Shown here: positions 1 to 6,101 of the stretch, piece after piece
Position numbering within the stretch: position 1 is the stretch's first letter
How the letters are laid out: the number at the start of each line of letters is the position of its first letter
Source: Gammaproteobacteria bacterium
GTDB taxonomy: Bacteria > Pseudomonadota > Gammaproteobacteria > Pseudomonadales > Pseudohongiellaceae
Length of the DNA: 6,609 nucleotides
Assembly (NCBI GenBank): GCA_016762995.1
Contig: JAESUT010000018.1
Coordinates: 13,465 to 20,073, forward strand
Direction of reading: 5' to 3'
The notes under the pieces: generated by a model
What the model was told of the DNA's origin: nothing
Database searches by the model: none
Seen by the model: only the letters and a program-made list of their open reading frames with translations
Program-made: the position numbers and the translations under genes

Positions 1-881
1 GGAGCGGCACCACTGAAAACAGACTGCAACGAGCTCAAGTCATAATTGTTAACCATCGGATGTTTGGCCATAGCAAGTACGATAGGTGGCGCTACAAACG
101 CTCGAGCCACTTTATGATCCTGCAAGAGTTGGAGAAATTTCTCCAAATCAAAGCGCGCCATCGTCACTACCTTACCACCCTGGGCTAGAGCACTATTCAT
201 TAGTACCTGCATACCATAGATATGAAAAAACGGCAGGAAAGAAAGAACCGTTTCACCTTCCGCGGTAGGTAACATTGCAGCGGTTTGAAGCAAATTTGCC
301 ACAAGATTGCGATGGCTCAACATGACACCCTTAGACAATCCCGTCGTTCCAGAAGAATAGGGCAATGCCACAATATCATCCGGAGAGACTTCTACATGTT
401 CTTGCAATGGCTCGCCAGCTAGCGATGCGAGTGATGCGACATCGCTGGGATCCATAGTGAAGATTTCCTCAACATCGGTCCCTTCAACTGCTTCTTGCGC
501 CACTGCGAGAAACATCGAAACAGTGACCAGTAATTTTGCACCGGAATCTTTCAGCTGATGTTTTACTTCATGGGCCGTATAGGTGGGGTTAACTGTAGTA
601 ACTGTACAACCCGCCCACGCAGATCCATGAAATGCCACTGCATACTCGGGAACATTGGGCGCCATTATAGCGAGCACATCCCCTTTACCAAAGCCACGTT
701 GCTGGAGGCCGCCCGCTAAGGCTTTCACTTGCTCTGTGAATTCTGCGTACGTCAGCGAGCGCCCTGTGCTCCCGTCTACCAGCGCAGGCTCGCTTGAAAG
801 CCGCTGCGCATGCTGCAAGACAAAGGGCGTTAATAGGGTTTCCGGTACAGTGATATCAGAGAGTAAACTGGTGTGAATCAT
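1..881 (-). CDS. AMP-forming acyl-CoA synthetase, 4-coumarate-CoA ligase-like (3' end beyond window)
   Basis: This is the N-terminal 293 residues of an ANL-superfamily adenylate-forming enzyme; the frame is still open at the left edge. Family members activate a carboxylic acid (aryl or fatty acid) with ATP to an acyl-adenylate and then form the CoA thioester in the cytoplasm. Direct evidence is the phosphate-binding motif YSSGTTGLSKGVMLSH at about residues 175-190, the FLPFFHIYGM segment at 215-224 (substrate/A4-like region) and the VFSGAAP segment at the truncation point, all in the order seen in 4CL and related plant/bacterial ligases. Family members are usually 500-560 residues, so roughly 55% is visible. 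The ATG at 881 is supported by GGAG five bases upstream. The specificity residues and C-terminal lid lie outside, so a fatty-acyl versus aryl substrate cannot be decided. It follows a 275-nt gap and is probably not part of the kinase operon. Family call is firm; substrate unknown. Confidence 0.93.
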   Translation of the reverse strand, partial: MIHTSLLSDITVPETLLTPFVLQHAQRLSSEPALVDGSTGRSLTYAEFTEQVKALAGGLQQRGFGKGDVLAIMAPNVPEYAVAFHGSAWAGCTVTTVNPTYTAHEVKHQLKDSGAKLLVTVSMFLAVAQEAVEGTDVEEIFTMDPSDVASLASLAGEPLQEHVEVSPDDIVALPYSSGTTGLSKGVMLSHRNLVANLLQTAAMLPTAEGETVLSFLPFFHIYGMQVLMNSALAQGGKVVTMARFDLEKFLQLLQDHKVARAFVAPPIVLAMAKHPMVNNYDLSSLQSVFSGAA

Positions 882-886
882 GCTTT

Positions 887-890
887 CTCC
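887..890 (-). promoter_or_regulatory. Ribosome binding site of the acyl-CoA synthetase
   Basis: Minus-strand GGAG (within CTGGAGAAAGC) lies five bases before the ATG at 881. It is a good Shine-Dalgarno match and settles the start codon of the acyl-CoA synthetase gene. Confidence 0.75.
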
Positions 891-952
891 AGGTGTGGTG
901 ATTCGTTAATGGAATGCGATCAGTATAGATTGCCAGATCAACATGGGTACGT

Positions 953-968
953 CACGTGGTTATATAAC
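953..968. promoter_or_regulatory. Candidate operator: two abutting palindromes CACGTG and GTTATATAAC
   Basis: CACGTG (953-958) is directly followed by the perfect 10-base palindrome GTTATATAAC (959-968). They lie about 70-90 bases upstream of the acyl-CoA synthetase start, where a transcription factor could bind. Two-fold symmetry is seen directly. Operator function is a guess, and an AT-rich 10-mer palindrome can occur by chance. Confidence 0.25.
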
Positions 969-1011
969 GCCAAAAGCTAAATCTGCCTAGTTTGTAAAGA
1001 ATATTGACCTG

Positions 1012-1123
1012 AAGCTCATAGAGAGACCCTTGATGGGTCGTTCAAGCTGCATGAAGCTCTGCCTCATGAGGCAGGTCTCACCCTGCTCTCACAACCTGAG
1101 AGTAATTTATTGCCCATGAGCTT
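1012..1123. other. Cluster of nested and tandem inverted repeats (possible structured RNA or terminator region)
   Basis: Outer arms AAGCTCAT (1012-1019) and ATGAGCTT (1116-1123) are perfect reverse complements enclosing about 100 bases. Inside are GACCC/GGGTC with a 5-base loop (1025-1039), the perfect 16-base palindrome CTGCCTCATGAGGCAG (1059-1074) and CTCTCA/TGAGAG with a 5-base loop (1086-1102). GAGACC (1023-1028) can alternatively pair with GGTCTC (1074-1079), and CTTGA (1029-1033) with TCAAG (1042-1046), so competing folds exist. The cluster lies 34 bases past the protease stop. It may act as a Rho-dependent or RNA-stabilising 3' structure, a leader of the acyl-CoA synthetase, or a small RNA. 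The repeats are seen directly; the function and strand are unknown. Confidence 0.45.
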
Positions 1124-1156
1124 GTAGAATCAGATCGAGGGATACGCTCGCACTAA

Positions 1157-2479
1157 CTACGCAGTAGAGACGGCGATTTCTGTAGTACCTACCTTCACCC
1201 GATCGCCTACATTAAGCACGCGCGGTCTAAACGCAGCGATAAGTTGCCCATTAACATAGGTGCCATTGGAGGAGTTCAGATCTTCGATATGAATTTTCTT
1301 GTCCTTCAAGGAAATTCGCAAATGCCTGCGTGATATCTGCTCGTCCGCTAATACGAAATCTGCTAGCTCATTGGAGCGACCGACACTTAGCCCTTTTACT
1401 TGCGTTAGGGATTCCATGCCAAATTCGAAACGAAAGGCGTTTGAGGCATTGGTAAATCCTGAAAGAACGATTCCAGTAGTACTGTTCTGGCTCCCAGAGA
1501 CCGACTTCGACTTCAATGATCCGCTAGCATTGGCGACTTTTCCTGGCGCACCAATTCGGCGACTCATCTCGTCATATACACGAACCAACTGTTGGCGAGG
1601 TTTTCGCAATGCTAATGCAAGCGTCAAAGCCAGAAGGGCTCCCAGGGCAATCCCCCAATTCCTAACCAATTGTTCAAGTGACTTCATGGCGCCTTCCTGA
1701 TCGCCAATCTGATCCTGCAACTGATCTTGTAGGAAACCTAACTCGACCAGCGCTTCTTCGCCAGCCGCAGATACACCGCCAGTTGCGCAGGGGGTATTAT
1801 CGGTCTCATACGGAATGCCCAATGTGTCCAATTGATTCGCTAATTCGGCAACGTGCACCGACGCCCAGATGAAATCGGCCGAGTACTGCTCATTCTCGAC
1901 TCCCCAAGTGGTGAGGCCAAGCACTCGTCCACAATCATCGAGTAGTGGCCCTCCAGAGTTTCCAGCATTTACAATATTAGTGTGCTGGATGATTCTAACT
2001 CCCGCTACATTTTCGGTCACCAATGCTATCGTGCCACCATAGACACTTACATTCAGATTGGCACGACCGGTTAAATCGTCACCAAGACCTGGAAACCCAA
2101 CGGTATAGGAATCACTGCCACGAATAGCATCACCTGTACGCAATTTAAACGGCGTTAGATCAAGGTCCGGGACGCTGATCAGCCCTATGTCACGATCGGA
2201 GTTGCCCTGCCAAATTAATTCACCCCTGTACTCTCTGTCGGTGCCAGCTGGATATATTTCAAAGCTCGTGTTGCCGTCGGTGACATGCCAATTCGTGGCA
2301 ACCACACCAGGACTAACAACCCAGCCAGTGCCATGCCCACCGATTACCACACGAACTATCGAGCTTTCGATTCGATCAACATCTGGAATCGCCGATGAAG
2401 AACCATGAAAAGCGAGCAAAAGTAAGCAAGTAGGAAAACGGCAAGCTAGAAGGTGTCGAAACTTTGTAGATTTTTTCAT
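1157..2479 (-). CDS. Membrane-anchored trypsin-like serine protease with C-terminal FHA domain
   Basis: A 440-residue protein with parts on both sides of the inner membrane. Residues 1-30 form a Sec signal peptide (MKKSTKFR, then a hydrophobic stretch, then a GSSSA-like cleavage region). Residues about 38-215 are an S1C/trypsin-2-like protease with His65 in TNWHV, Asp97 in SDRDIGL and Ser175 in GNSGGP, a complete triad. No PDZ domain follows, unlike DegP/DegQ. Residues 243-272 are a Gln/Glu-rich, probably coiled-coil stem. Residues 275-291 are a TM helix followed by the positive stop RKPR. A Ser/Thr/Asn-rich linker (about 315-350) leads to an FHA domain (about 363-436) with VGRS, SRRH and LNSSNGTYVNG, the phosphothreonine-binding signature. 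The predicted layout is protease in the periplasm and FHA in the cytoplasm. The gene starts 45 bases after the repeat-protein gene; its Shine-Dalgarno is weak. Substrate unknown; the cytoplasmic FHA domain suggests coupling to the neighbouring kinase. Confidence 0.93.
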   Translation of the reverse strand: MKKSTKFRHLLACRFPTCLLLLAFHGSSSAIPDVDRIESSIVRVVIGGHGTGWVVSPGVVATNWHVTDGNTSFEIYPAGTDREYRGELIWQGNSDRDIGLISVPDLDLTPFKLRTGDAIRGSDSYTVGFPGLGDDLTGRANLNVSVYGGTIALVTENVAGVRIIQHTNIVNAGNSGGPLLDDCGRVLGLTTWGVENEQYSADFIWASVHVAELANQLDTLGIPYETDNTPCATGGVSAAGEEALVELGFLQDQLQDQIGDQEGAMKSLEQLVRNWGIALGALLALTLALALRKPRQQLVRVYDEMSRRIGAPGKVANASGSLKSKSVSGSQNSTTGIVLSGFTNASNAFRFEFGMESLTQVKGLSVGRSNELADFVLADEQISRRHLRISLKDKKIHIEDLNSSNGTYVNGQLIAAFRPRVLNVGDRVKVGTTEIAVSTA

Positions 2480-2524
2480 AGTTGGCTTTTTTCGGTTTCG
2501 GAATGTGTAATTTCTGTATCTGAA

Positions 2525-4057
2525 CTAATTATTCTTGCGACCAAATTGCACTCTGCTATTAACTGGGCCGCTATCATCAACCCTATCAATGGGCGTCGTG
2601 CCATCAGCAACGTTATCATTTGAATCCACGAAATCTGTCGTTTCTTGTTCGTCCGTATTCAACCCCAGCGTATTCCAGGAGTCAGTAGCTTGTTCCGTTA
2701 TAAGTAACTGAGCTTCTAAGCTCAACGCTGTTTCGCTGCCATAAGTTCCGATCCAGATATTATAGAAGCCGCTCGCCGGGTTATCGAATAAAATTGCGGC
2801 ACTGCTATTGTTGAGGAAATCTGAGTCATCATTACAGAACCAATTTCCGCTTGGATCGTTTATCACCATGGTGGTATCCCCTTCAGACTGTGCGATAAAA
2901 CCTAGAGTCTGATCGCCAGACTGCCAATTCAGGTTTAAGTCTGGCGCAATAGAAAAATAACCACTGCAATGGCTAGATTCGATACTGCCTCCAGCCAAAA
3001 TATTGGTGCTGTGAGGATCGCCTGAAAAGCCGCTCTGTAGCTCTACAGTGCCGAAATTCGGATCATCGGCAGTATTCAGGTCTTGAGCTTGAGAACTATC
3101 TCCATCTAGGACAACAGTATTCCAGCTATCGGTTGCAAGCTCAGTGATGACTAACTGCGTCACTGGCGAGACACCTTCGGAGAAGGTGCCTACCCAGATA
3201 TTGTAGAGCCCGCTTGCAGGGCTCTCTAGCAAGACCGCCGGATTCGAAGCGGTCATATATTCAGAGTCGTCATTGCATATCCAGGCGCCGCTCGCATCAT
3301 TGATGGCGATAGTCGTATCCTCATCTGCTCTAGCGAAAATTCCTAGATTGAAATTACCCGTGGTGTAATTCAGATTCAAATTGGGTTGAGAAGAGAAATA
3401 TCCAGCACACTCAACTCCGCCAATGCTTCCTCCGGCAATTACCTCATGCACATTTGGATCTATACTAAAACCCGCGACTAGGCTAATTACGCCGTAGGTG
3501 GGAGCGGCAGAAATATTTAACCCGCTTTGCTGCAGGGTATTCTCCGTAAGCACCGCGCCATCCCAATCAGCAGTAGCCAATTCTGTTATCGCGAGGCTCG
3601 CCATCTCAAAGGCATCATCCTCTGAATACACTCCGACCCAAATATTATACAGACCACTTTGCGGGCTCTCTATTAGCGCACCAGGATGGTTGCCGGCCAG
3701 TTGATCAGAATCGTCGCTACAGATCCATTCTCCGTTAGGCGTGTTTATTGCTAAAGTAGTATCTACGTCTGACTTCGCGAAAATCCCTAGATCAAAAACA
3801 CCAGACTCGTAGTTAACATTGAAATCCGGTGACTCAGAAAAGTACCCAGTACAAGAAGAAAACTGAGAACTACCCCCAGCACTAATGCTTCTAACTTGCG
3901 GGTCAGGACTAAAACCAGCGACGAGAGTTACAGACCCATAAGTCGGATCGCCGAGAATGCTTTGTGCAGCAACAGTGGATGAGAAGACCGCAACAAAAGT
4001 TGCTACTAGCAGGCAGCAGCTAGGTTTCTTGATGTTTGCAATCCAATTGACATGCAT
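2525..4057 (-). CDS. Secreted protein with three tandem PPC-like beta-sandwich repeats, unknown function
   Basis: A 510-residue exported protein from the ATG at 4057; a TTG seven codons upstream (4078) keeps the frame but lacks a Shine-Dalgarno, whereas GGAA lies six bases before the ATG. Residues 1-31 are a signal peptide (basic NIKKPS, then a hydrophobic core ending STVAAQS). Three repeats follow at about residues 38-168, 186-317 and 333-466. Each runs P(T/N)(Y/F)G, GF, AGGS, C-x-GYFS, P(D/N)(F/L)N(V/L)N, DTT, AIN or VIN, G-x-W-x-C-x-DDS, SG-x-YNIW(V/I)G and ITE-x-AT. The pattern resembles bacterial pre-peptidase C-terminal (PPC-like) domains found in extracellular proteins. Paired cysteines (69/113, 217/261, 364/408) are probably disulfides, which fits an oxidising compartment. 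A polar acidic tail (about 467-500) ends in basic residues. No catalytic motif or lipobox is recognised. It lies between the kinase and protease genes and could be a ligand-binding partner or a protease substrate; both ideas are inference. Confidence 0.85.
   Translation of the reverse strand: MHVNWIANIKKPSCCLLVATFVAVFSSTVAAQSILGDPTYGSVTLVAGFSPDPQVRSISAGGSSQFSSCTGYFSESPDFNVNYESGVFDLGIFAKSDVDTTLAINTPNGEWICSDDSDQLAGNHPGALIESPQSGLYNIWVGVYSEDDAFEMASLAITELATADWDGAVLTENTLQQSGLNISAAPTYGVISLVAGFSIDPNVHEVIAGGSIGGVECAGYFSSQPNLNLNYTTGNFNLGIFARADEDTTIAINDASGAWICNDDSEYMTASNPAVLLESPASGLYNIWVGTFSEGVSPVTQLVITELATDSWNTVVLDGDSSQAQDLNTADDPNFGTVELQSGFSGDPHSTNILAGGSIESSHCSGYFSIAPDLNLNWQSGDQTLGFIAQSEGDTTMVINDPSGNWFCNDDSDFLNNSSAAILFDNPASGFYNIWIGTYGSETALSLEAQLLITEQATDSWNTLGLNTDEQETTDFVDSNDNVADGTTPIDRVDDSGPVNSRVQFGRKNN
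2660..3061 (-). repeat. PPC-like repeat 3 of 3 (coding)
   Basis: Residues about 333-466 of the secreted repeat protein. It begins PNFGTV, 147 residues after repeat 2. The cysteines at 364 and 408 are 44 apart, and the second is followed by NDDSD. The repeat ends in ITEQATDSWNTLGL, matching ITELATDSWNTVVL at the end of repeat 2. Confidence 0.8.
3107..3502 (-). repeat. PPC-like repeat 2 of 3 (coding)
   Basis: Residues about 186-317 of the secreted repeat protein. It begins PTYGVI, 148 residues after repeat 1. The cysteines at 217 and 261 are again 44 apart, and the second is followed by NDDSE. Confidence 0.8.
3554..3946 (-). repeat. PPC-like repeat 1 of 3 (coding)
   Basis: Residues about 38-168 of the secreted repeat protein. 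It begins PTYGSV and ends near ITELATADW. The cysteines at 69 and 113 are 44 residues apart, and the second is followed by SDDSD. Confidence 0.8.
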
Positions 4058-4063
4058 AGGCAG

Positions 4064-4067
4064 TTCC
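4064..4067 (-). promoter_or_regulatory. Ribosome binding site that favours the ATG at 4057 for the repeat protein
   Basis: Minus-strand GGAA within TTTGGAACTGCCT lies six bases before the ATG at 4057. No comparable purine-rich motif precedes the in-frame TTG at 4078, so the shorter 510-residue product is preferred; it also gives a signal peptide with a more standard n-region length. Confidence 0.55.
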
Positions 4068-4149
4068 AAATGATTCAATCTAGCAGCAGGGGATTCTCTC
4101 CCACACCCAGTTATTTTTTTCTCTTGCTTAACTCATTGCCAGCTATCGT

Positions 4150-6027
4150 TCAGTTTTCTCGCACAAGTCTAAAGCCAATATTACTTGCTGATTCATTAGC
4201 AGGTCGCCAATTTCGATAGGAAGAGCGTAATTGATATGAAGTGCTGTTCCAGCTTCCACCGCGTAAAATTCTTGAACACCCAGGATCAGTCTCCCAGGCA
4301 CTACCGTCAATCGGTGCCCCTGCGTATCCATCATGCGCACAGTCTTGAACCCATTCCCAAACATTACCGTGCATATCATGCAAACCGCTCAGGATCGCAG
4401 CATAGGTCCCAACCTCAATTGTACCTATTTCGCCACCCTCAGTTTTACAGGTATCGCAGTTTGCTCGATCCATTTGGATATTGTTTCCCCATGGGTAATT
4501 GGTATTCGATCCAGACTTTGCTGCGTATTCCCATTCGGCCTCAGTGGGGAGGCGATAGTTTTGACCGGTTTGTGCCGACAACCAATCGGCATAGCCAACG
4601 GCATCTTCCCAGCTCACATTTATCACCGGCTTGTTAGCGACTCCGAAATTTCCAGTATCCGGCATAGGTCGATCAGTGTCGTTTGCAAATCGCACATAGT
4701 CCAGATAAGTCACTTCATACTTGCTCAGGGAAAAATTATTCGCAAAATTAACTGTTCTTAAAGGGCCTTCGTCAGTGTCGCCTTCGCCGGTGCTGTCACC
4801 CATTTCGAAACTACCCTGACTAATGAGCGTTAACTCAGGCTCCAGATTCAGGCTCGTATTCGAACCGGATGCAATTTGTCTTTGATACTCAGAAAAATCA
4901 GCCAGCACATTATTAATCAATTCCTCATCGCTCAGAACTACATCAACCCCATCCAGGACTTCAACACTCAATGAATTGTCAGCCCCACCACCAGCGATGC
5001 CTATTGGATCGTCCTGACTAGATCGAGTCACCATCACCACAATCGCAATTACGACGAGCGCAACTGATGTCGCGACCGTGGCGATAATTCCAATTCCCTT
5101 TGAGGGTGTTCGCTCAGTTGAATCAGGACCATTAGCTGTTGGAGGCGAGGTGATTTTTTCGCCATTTATCGCTCTTATCCATTCGTCGACATTCTGTGGC
5201 CGCTCTTCTTCGTGGACCATTAGTGCCCAGTCGATTGCTTTGAGAAATTCGGGAGAAGCCTTTCCTTTGCAACGCTTACTTAAAGGAACAAGAGGGTCAT
5301 CTTTAATTCGGTCCGTGGCCGGATAAGGGTCTTCGCCGCTCAGGGCTCTATAACACAGTGCACCCAAGGCATAGATATCCGTCCAGGGACCTTGGTTGCC
5401 GCGAGACGAATACTGCTCTATTGGCGCATAACCGCCGGAAACCAATGCGGTTAAATGTTGATCTTTGGCACCGATAGCTTGCCTGGCAGAGCCAAAATCA
5501 ATTAGAACCGCACTGCCATCGCTATCCCGAATGATGATATTGAGAGGTTTTATATCCCTGTGGAGGAAATCGGCTGCGTGGACTTTTCCCAAGCCTTCCA
5601 GCATGGGCAGAAGAATCTCTTTCAACTCAACTTCGTTGAGAGCGCCCTTGCGCTGCAGAAACTCTGAAAACGTATCGCCTTCTGCATACTCCATGACGAT
5701 GTAACCAGTGCCATGAGCCGAGAAAGAGCGATACACTTTTACAATGTTCGGGTGATCAAATTTAGCGAGAGTGCGTGCTTCCGCAAGAAATCTCTCCAGG
5801 CCCCAATCGAATTCTTCTTGAGTATCGGCGGACTTCGCCACAACGGTGTCGCCTGATTCTCGAACTGATAAGTAACGAGGCAGATATTCCTTTATCGCAC
5901 AGCCACGATCCATATTGTTATCAAAGACGAGATAGGTAATAGCAAATCCACCACTGCCAAGCGTTCGCACCAATTCATATTCTTGGATGTGAAAGCCCGC
6001 GGGCAAAGCATTTGGATGCTCACTCAT
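4150..6027 (-). CDS. Transmembrane Ser/Thr protein kinase with C-terminal FGE/SUMF1-like domain
   Basis: A 625-residue two-domain protein. Residues about 17-288 are a Hanks-type kinase with all key residues: glycine loop GSGGFA (24-29), Lys46 in AIKEYLP, Glu83 on helix C, HRDIKPLN (156-163), DFG (177-179) and GYAPIEQY (199-206) in the APE position. It should therefore be catalytically active in the cytoplasm. Residues 311-335 are a single TM helix. After a linker, residues about 398-624 form an FGE-sulfatase/SUMF1 fold: GSFEMGD, YEVTYLDYVRFAN, PVINVSWEDAVGYADWLS, YRLPTEAEWEYAA, YPWGN, DMHGNVWEWVQD, LRGGSWN and NIGFRLV. Cys524/527 (NCDTC) and Cys563/584 may form disulfides, fitting a periplasmic location. 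The paired cysteines of true formylglycine-generating enzymes are absent (Ser595 and Leu600 by alignment), so this is more likely a sensor or binding domain. Its start has only a weak GGAA nearby; it lies 69 bases after the upstream gene, suggesting co-transcription. Confidence 0.95.
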   Translation of the reverse strand: MSEHPNALPAGFHIQEYELVRTLGSGGFAITYLVFDNNMDRGCAIKEYLPRYLSVRESGDTVVAKSADTQEEFDWGLERFLAEARTLAKFDHPNIVKVYRSFSAHGTGYIVMEYAEGDTFSEFLQRKGALNEVELKEILLPMLEGLGKVHAADFLHRDIKPLNIIIRDSDGSAVLIDFGSARQAIGAKDQHLTALVSGGYAPIEQYSSRGNQGPWTDIYALGALCYRALSGEDPYPATDRIKDDPLVPLSKRCKGKASPEFLKAIDWALMVHEEERPQNVDEWIRAINGEKITSPPTANGPDSTERTPSKGIGIIATVATSVALVVIAIVVMVTRSSQDDPIGIAGGGADNSLSVEVLDGVDVVLSDEELINNVLADFSEYQRQIASGSNTSLNLEPELTLISQGSFEMGDSTGEGDTDEGPLRTVNFANNFSLSKYEVTYLDYVRFANDTDRPMPDTGNFGVANKPVINVSWEDAVGYADWLSAQTGQNYRLPTEAEWEYAAKSGSNTNYPWGNNIQMDRANCDTCKTEGGEIGTIEVGTYAAILSGLHDMHGNVWEWVQDCAHDGYAGAPIDGSAWETDPGCSRILRGGSWNSTSYQLRSSYRNWRPANESASNIGFRLVREN

Positions 6028-6029
6028 AA

Positions 6030-6101
6030 TTCCGATCTGCCTGTTTCTAACTTACCTGATTCCTAGCTACTTGTTTCCAATCAGCTTTATTCTTAACTAC
6101 C
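6030..6101 (-). repeat. Imperfect direct repeat in the gap before the kinase gene
   Basis: Plus-strand 6030-6056 (TTCCGATCTGCCTG...) and 6075-6101 (TTCCAATCAGCTTT...) can be aligned over about 27 bases with roughly 20 matches and one-base gaps, a period of 45. Both copies carry TTCC-ATC, then GC, then TTC and TAACT followed by ACC. The repeats fill almost the whole 69-base gap between the upstream gene and the kinase and run up to the kinase start. They could be a local duplication or a paired protein-binding site; no promoter motif is clear. Confidence 0.35.

Larger units (their letters stand above)
882..1156. other. Non-coding interval between the protease operon and the acyl-CoA synthetase
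   Basis: No convincing coding frame is present on either strand. On the minus strand this stretch is both the 3' region of the protease gene and the 5' region of the acyl-CoA synthetase gene. It holds the ribosome binding site of the latter, a possible -10 element (minus-strand TATACT at 922-927, without a recognisable -35 at standard spacing), two abutting palindromes at 953-968 and a dense cluster of short inverted repeats at 1012-1123. No hairpin is followed by a proper U tract in the minus direction, so a classical intrinsic terminator was not found. Confidence 0.7.

Noticed and set aside
655..876. Plus-strand open frame of 73 codons
   Set aside because: It is antisense to the N-terminal region of the acyl-CoA synthetase, which has clear family motifs.
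1023..1079. tRNA-like cloverleaf from GAGACC/GGTCTC with inner hairpins
   Set aside because: Arm lengths, loop sequences and the invariant tRNA bases do not fit; the inner hairpins overlap the outer stem by one base.
1085..1111. Plus-strand intrinsic terminator (CTCTCA/TGAGAG followed by TAATTTATT)
   Set aside because: The stem is only six base pairs, the tail is not a run of T, and no plus-strand gene ends here. It is kept only as part of the inverted-repeat cluster.
1299..1700. Plus-strand open frame of 133 codons
   Set aside because: It lies wholly opposite the FHA-protease gene, whose domains are unambiguous; the translated product shows no domain or plausible composition.
4079..4149. 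Promoter or terminator between the kinase and repeat-protein genes
   Set aside because: Only a four-base-pair GGGA/TCCC hairpin and scattered AT-rich hexamers were seen; nothing matches a promoter or terminator well enough to report.
4150..4300. Variable region of a diversity-generating retroelement at the 3' end of the FGE-like domain
   Set aside because: Kinase-FGE proteins can be such targets, but no reverse transcriptase, template repeat or second copy of the 3' end is present in the window, and the codons in GGSWN...GFRLV show no clear excess of AAY at variable positions.
4236..4761. Two overlapping plus-strand open frames of 133 and 142 codons
   Set aside because: Both lie opposite the highly conserved FGE-like domain and overlap each other in different frames; they are antisense shadows.
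4150..6027. Type VI secretion kinase PpkA-like gene paired with a Fha protein
   Set aside because: Some T6SS kinases pair with FHA proteins and carry C-terminal FGE-like or other domains, but no Tss/Tag structural gene is visible and here the FHA domain is fused to a protease. Other explanations fit better unless T6SS genes lie just outside.
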